A stretch of 64,000 bases of DNA, taken from the NCBI GenBank assembly GCA_943912335.1, contig CALTUD010000015.1, positions 1 to 64,000 of the forward strand, in the 5' to 3' direction. This document shows, piece by piece, positions 63,810-64,000 of the stretch. The notes below the pieces were generated by a model. The model was not told the origin of the DNA. It made no database searches and was given only the letters and a program-made list of their open reading frames with translations. The stretch comes from an uncultured Acetobacteraceae bacterium. Lineage in GTDB: Bacteria; Pseudomonadota; Alphaproteobacteria; Acetobacterales; Acetobacteraceae. Made by a program: the position numbers and the translations under genes. Within the stretch, counting starts at the first letter, position 1; the number at the start of each line of letters is the position of its first letter.

Positions 63810-64000
63810 GCGCTGACCTGCCGGGCAATGACGTGGAAGAACGAGCCGGACACGCGACCGCGACGCTGTCCGGCAACGCCGAGATCGCTGCCGTTGGCGT
63901 CGCGGACCCGGGCGAGTGGTGGATCGTCGCCGGTCTCGGTCGTGGTGGCGTAGTGGAATTCATGGCCGCGCAGGATCGTGCCGGTCGGCCCCAGCACCGT
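63806..64000 (-). CDS. cobB: Cobyrinate/hydrogenobyrinate a,c-diamide synthase, C-terminus only
   Basis: The last 64 residues of a gene whose 5' end lies beyond the window. GPTGTILRGHEFHYATT is the C-terminal glutaminase-domain motif of CobB/CbiA, with the conserved His in RGHEFHY. The protein amidates the a and c acetate side chains of the corrin ring using glutamine. It overlaps cobT by 4 nt. The choice between CobB (aerobic) and CbiA (anaerobic) forms needs the missing part; cobS and cobT are shared by both routes. Confidence 0.85.
   Translation of the reverse strand, partial: TVLGPTGTILRGHEFHYATTTETGDDPPLARVRDANGSDLGVAGQRRGRVSGSFFHVIARQVSA

Overview
This window is a contiguous stretch of GC-rich alphaproteobacterial chromosome. 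Housekeeping gene order and content (ctpA-envC-gpmI, carAB-greA, yqeY-dnaG-rpoD, lptFGD-surA-rsmA, an mqo/fumC malate-fumarate branch, a late cobalamin locus, a DUF1127 protein) fit the acetic acid bacterium family Acetobacteraceae. That placement rests on protein recognition and gene order, not on a marker phylogeny. No rRNA, tRNA, CRISPR array, prophage or insertion sequence was seen.

Layout. 0-6 kb, minus strand: divergent polysaccharide deacetylase (C-terminus cut by the window edge), ctpA, envC-like, gpmI. 6-9.4 kb: a 41-aa conserved small protein, msrB, upp, dodecin, ilvA, greA. 9.4-14.2 kb: carB and carA; CarA carries an in-frame N-terminal helix-turn-helix extension. 14.2-20 kb, plus strand: yqeY-dnaG-rpoD, a GNAT acetyltransferase, tonB. 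20.1-22.8 kb: an overlapping trio of FAD oxidoreductase, atypical epimerase and TIM-barrel isomerase.

22.8-31.2 kb: a complete sugar island with a divergent DeoR-type regulator, deoC, a sugar ABC importer, a DUF4432 mutarotase-like protein and a ribokinase-family kinase. Together these read as a 2-deoxyribose (or deoxynucleoside sugar) uptake and breakdown pathway: import, anomer interconversion, phosphorylation, then aldol cleavage by DeoC. A TGTGA-N6-TCACA palindrome sits in the divergent promoter. 31.2-35.5 kb: a secreted hypothetical protein, rpsF-rpsR-rplI, a cyclopropane synthase-like enzyme, a TfoX-N protein and a VOC protein. 35.5-38.9 kb, minus: cupin-mqo-fumC. A 678-bp gap without a supported gene follows.

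39.5-46.4 kb, minus: the outer-membrane biogenesis run lptF-lptG-lptD-surA-rsmA. 46.5-47.7 kb: a cardiolipin synthase-like PLD enzyme. 47.7-54.3 kb: a second sugar island (RpiR regulator, isomerase, ABC importer with one permease, ribokinase-family kinase), with a 29-bp palindrome in the divergent promoter. 54.5-59.3 kb, minus: a 3'(2'),5'-bisphosphate nucleotidase-like enzyme, Sua5, a membrane-anchored coiled-coil protein, an FAD-linked hydroxyacid oxidase and a MOSC protein. 59.4-64 kb: pepA, a CobC-like phosphatase without a standard start codon, a DUF1127 protein behind a repeat-rich promoter, then cobS, cobT and the 3' end of cobB on the minus strand.

The observations most worth following are the CarA-HTH fusion with an adjacent palindrome, the two paralogous sugar islands with candidate operators, and the uncharacterised 20-23 kb trio.
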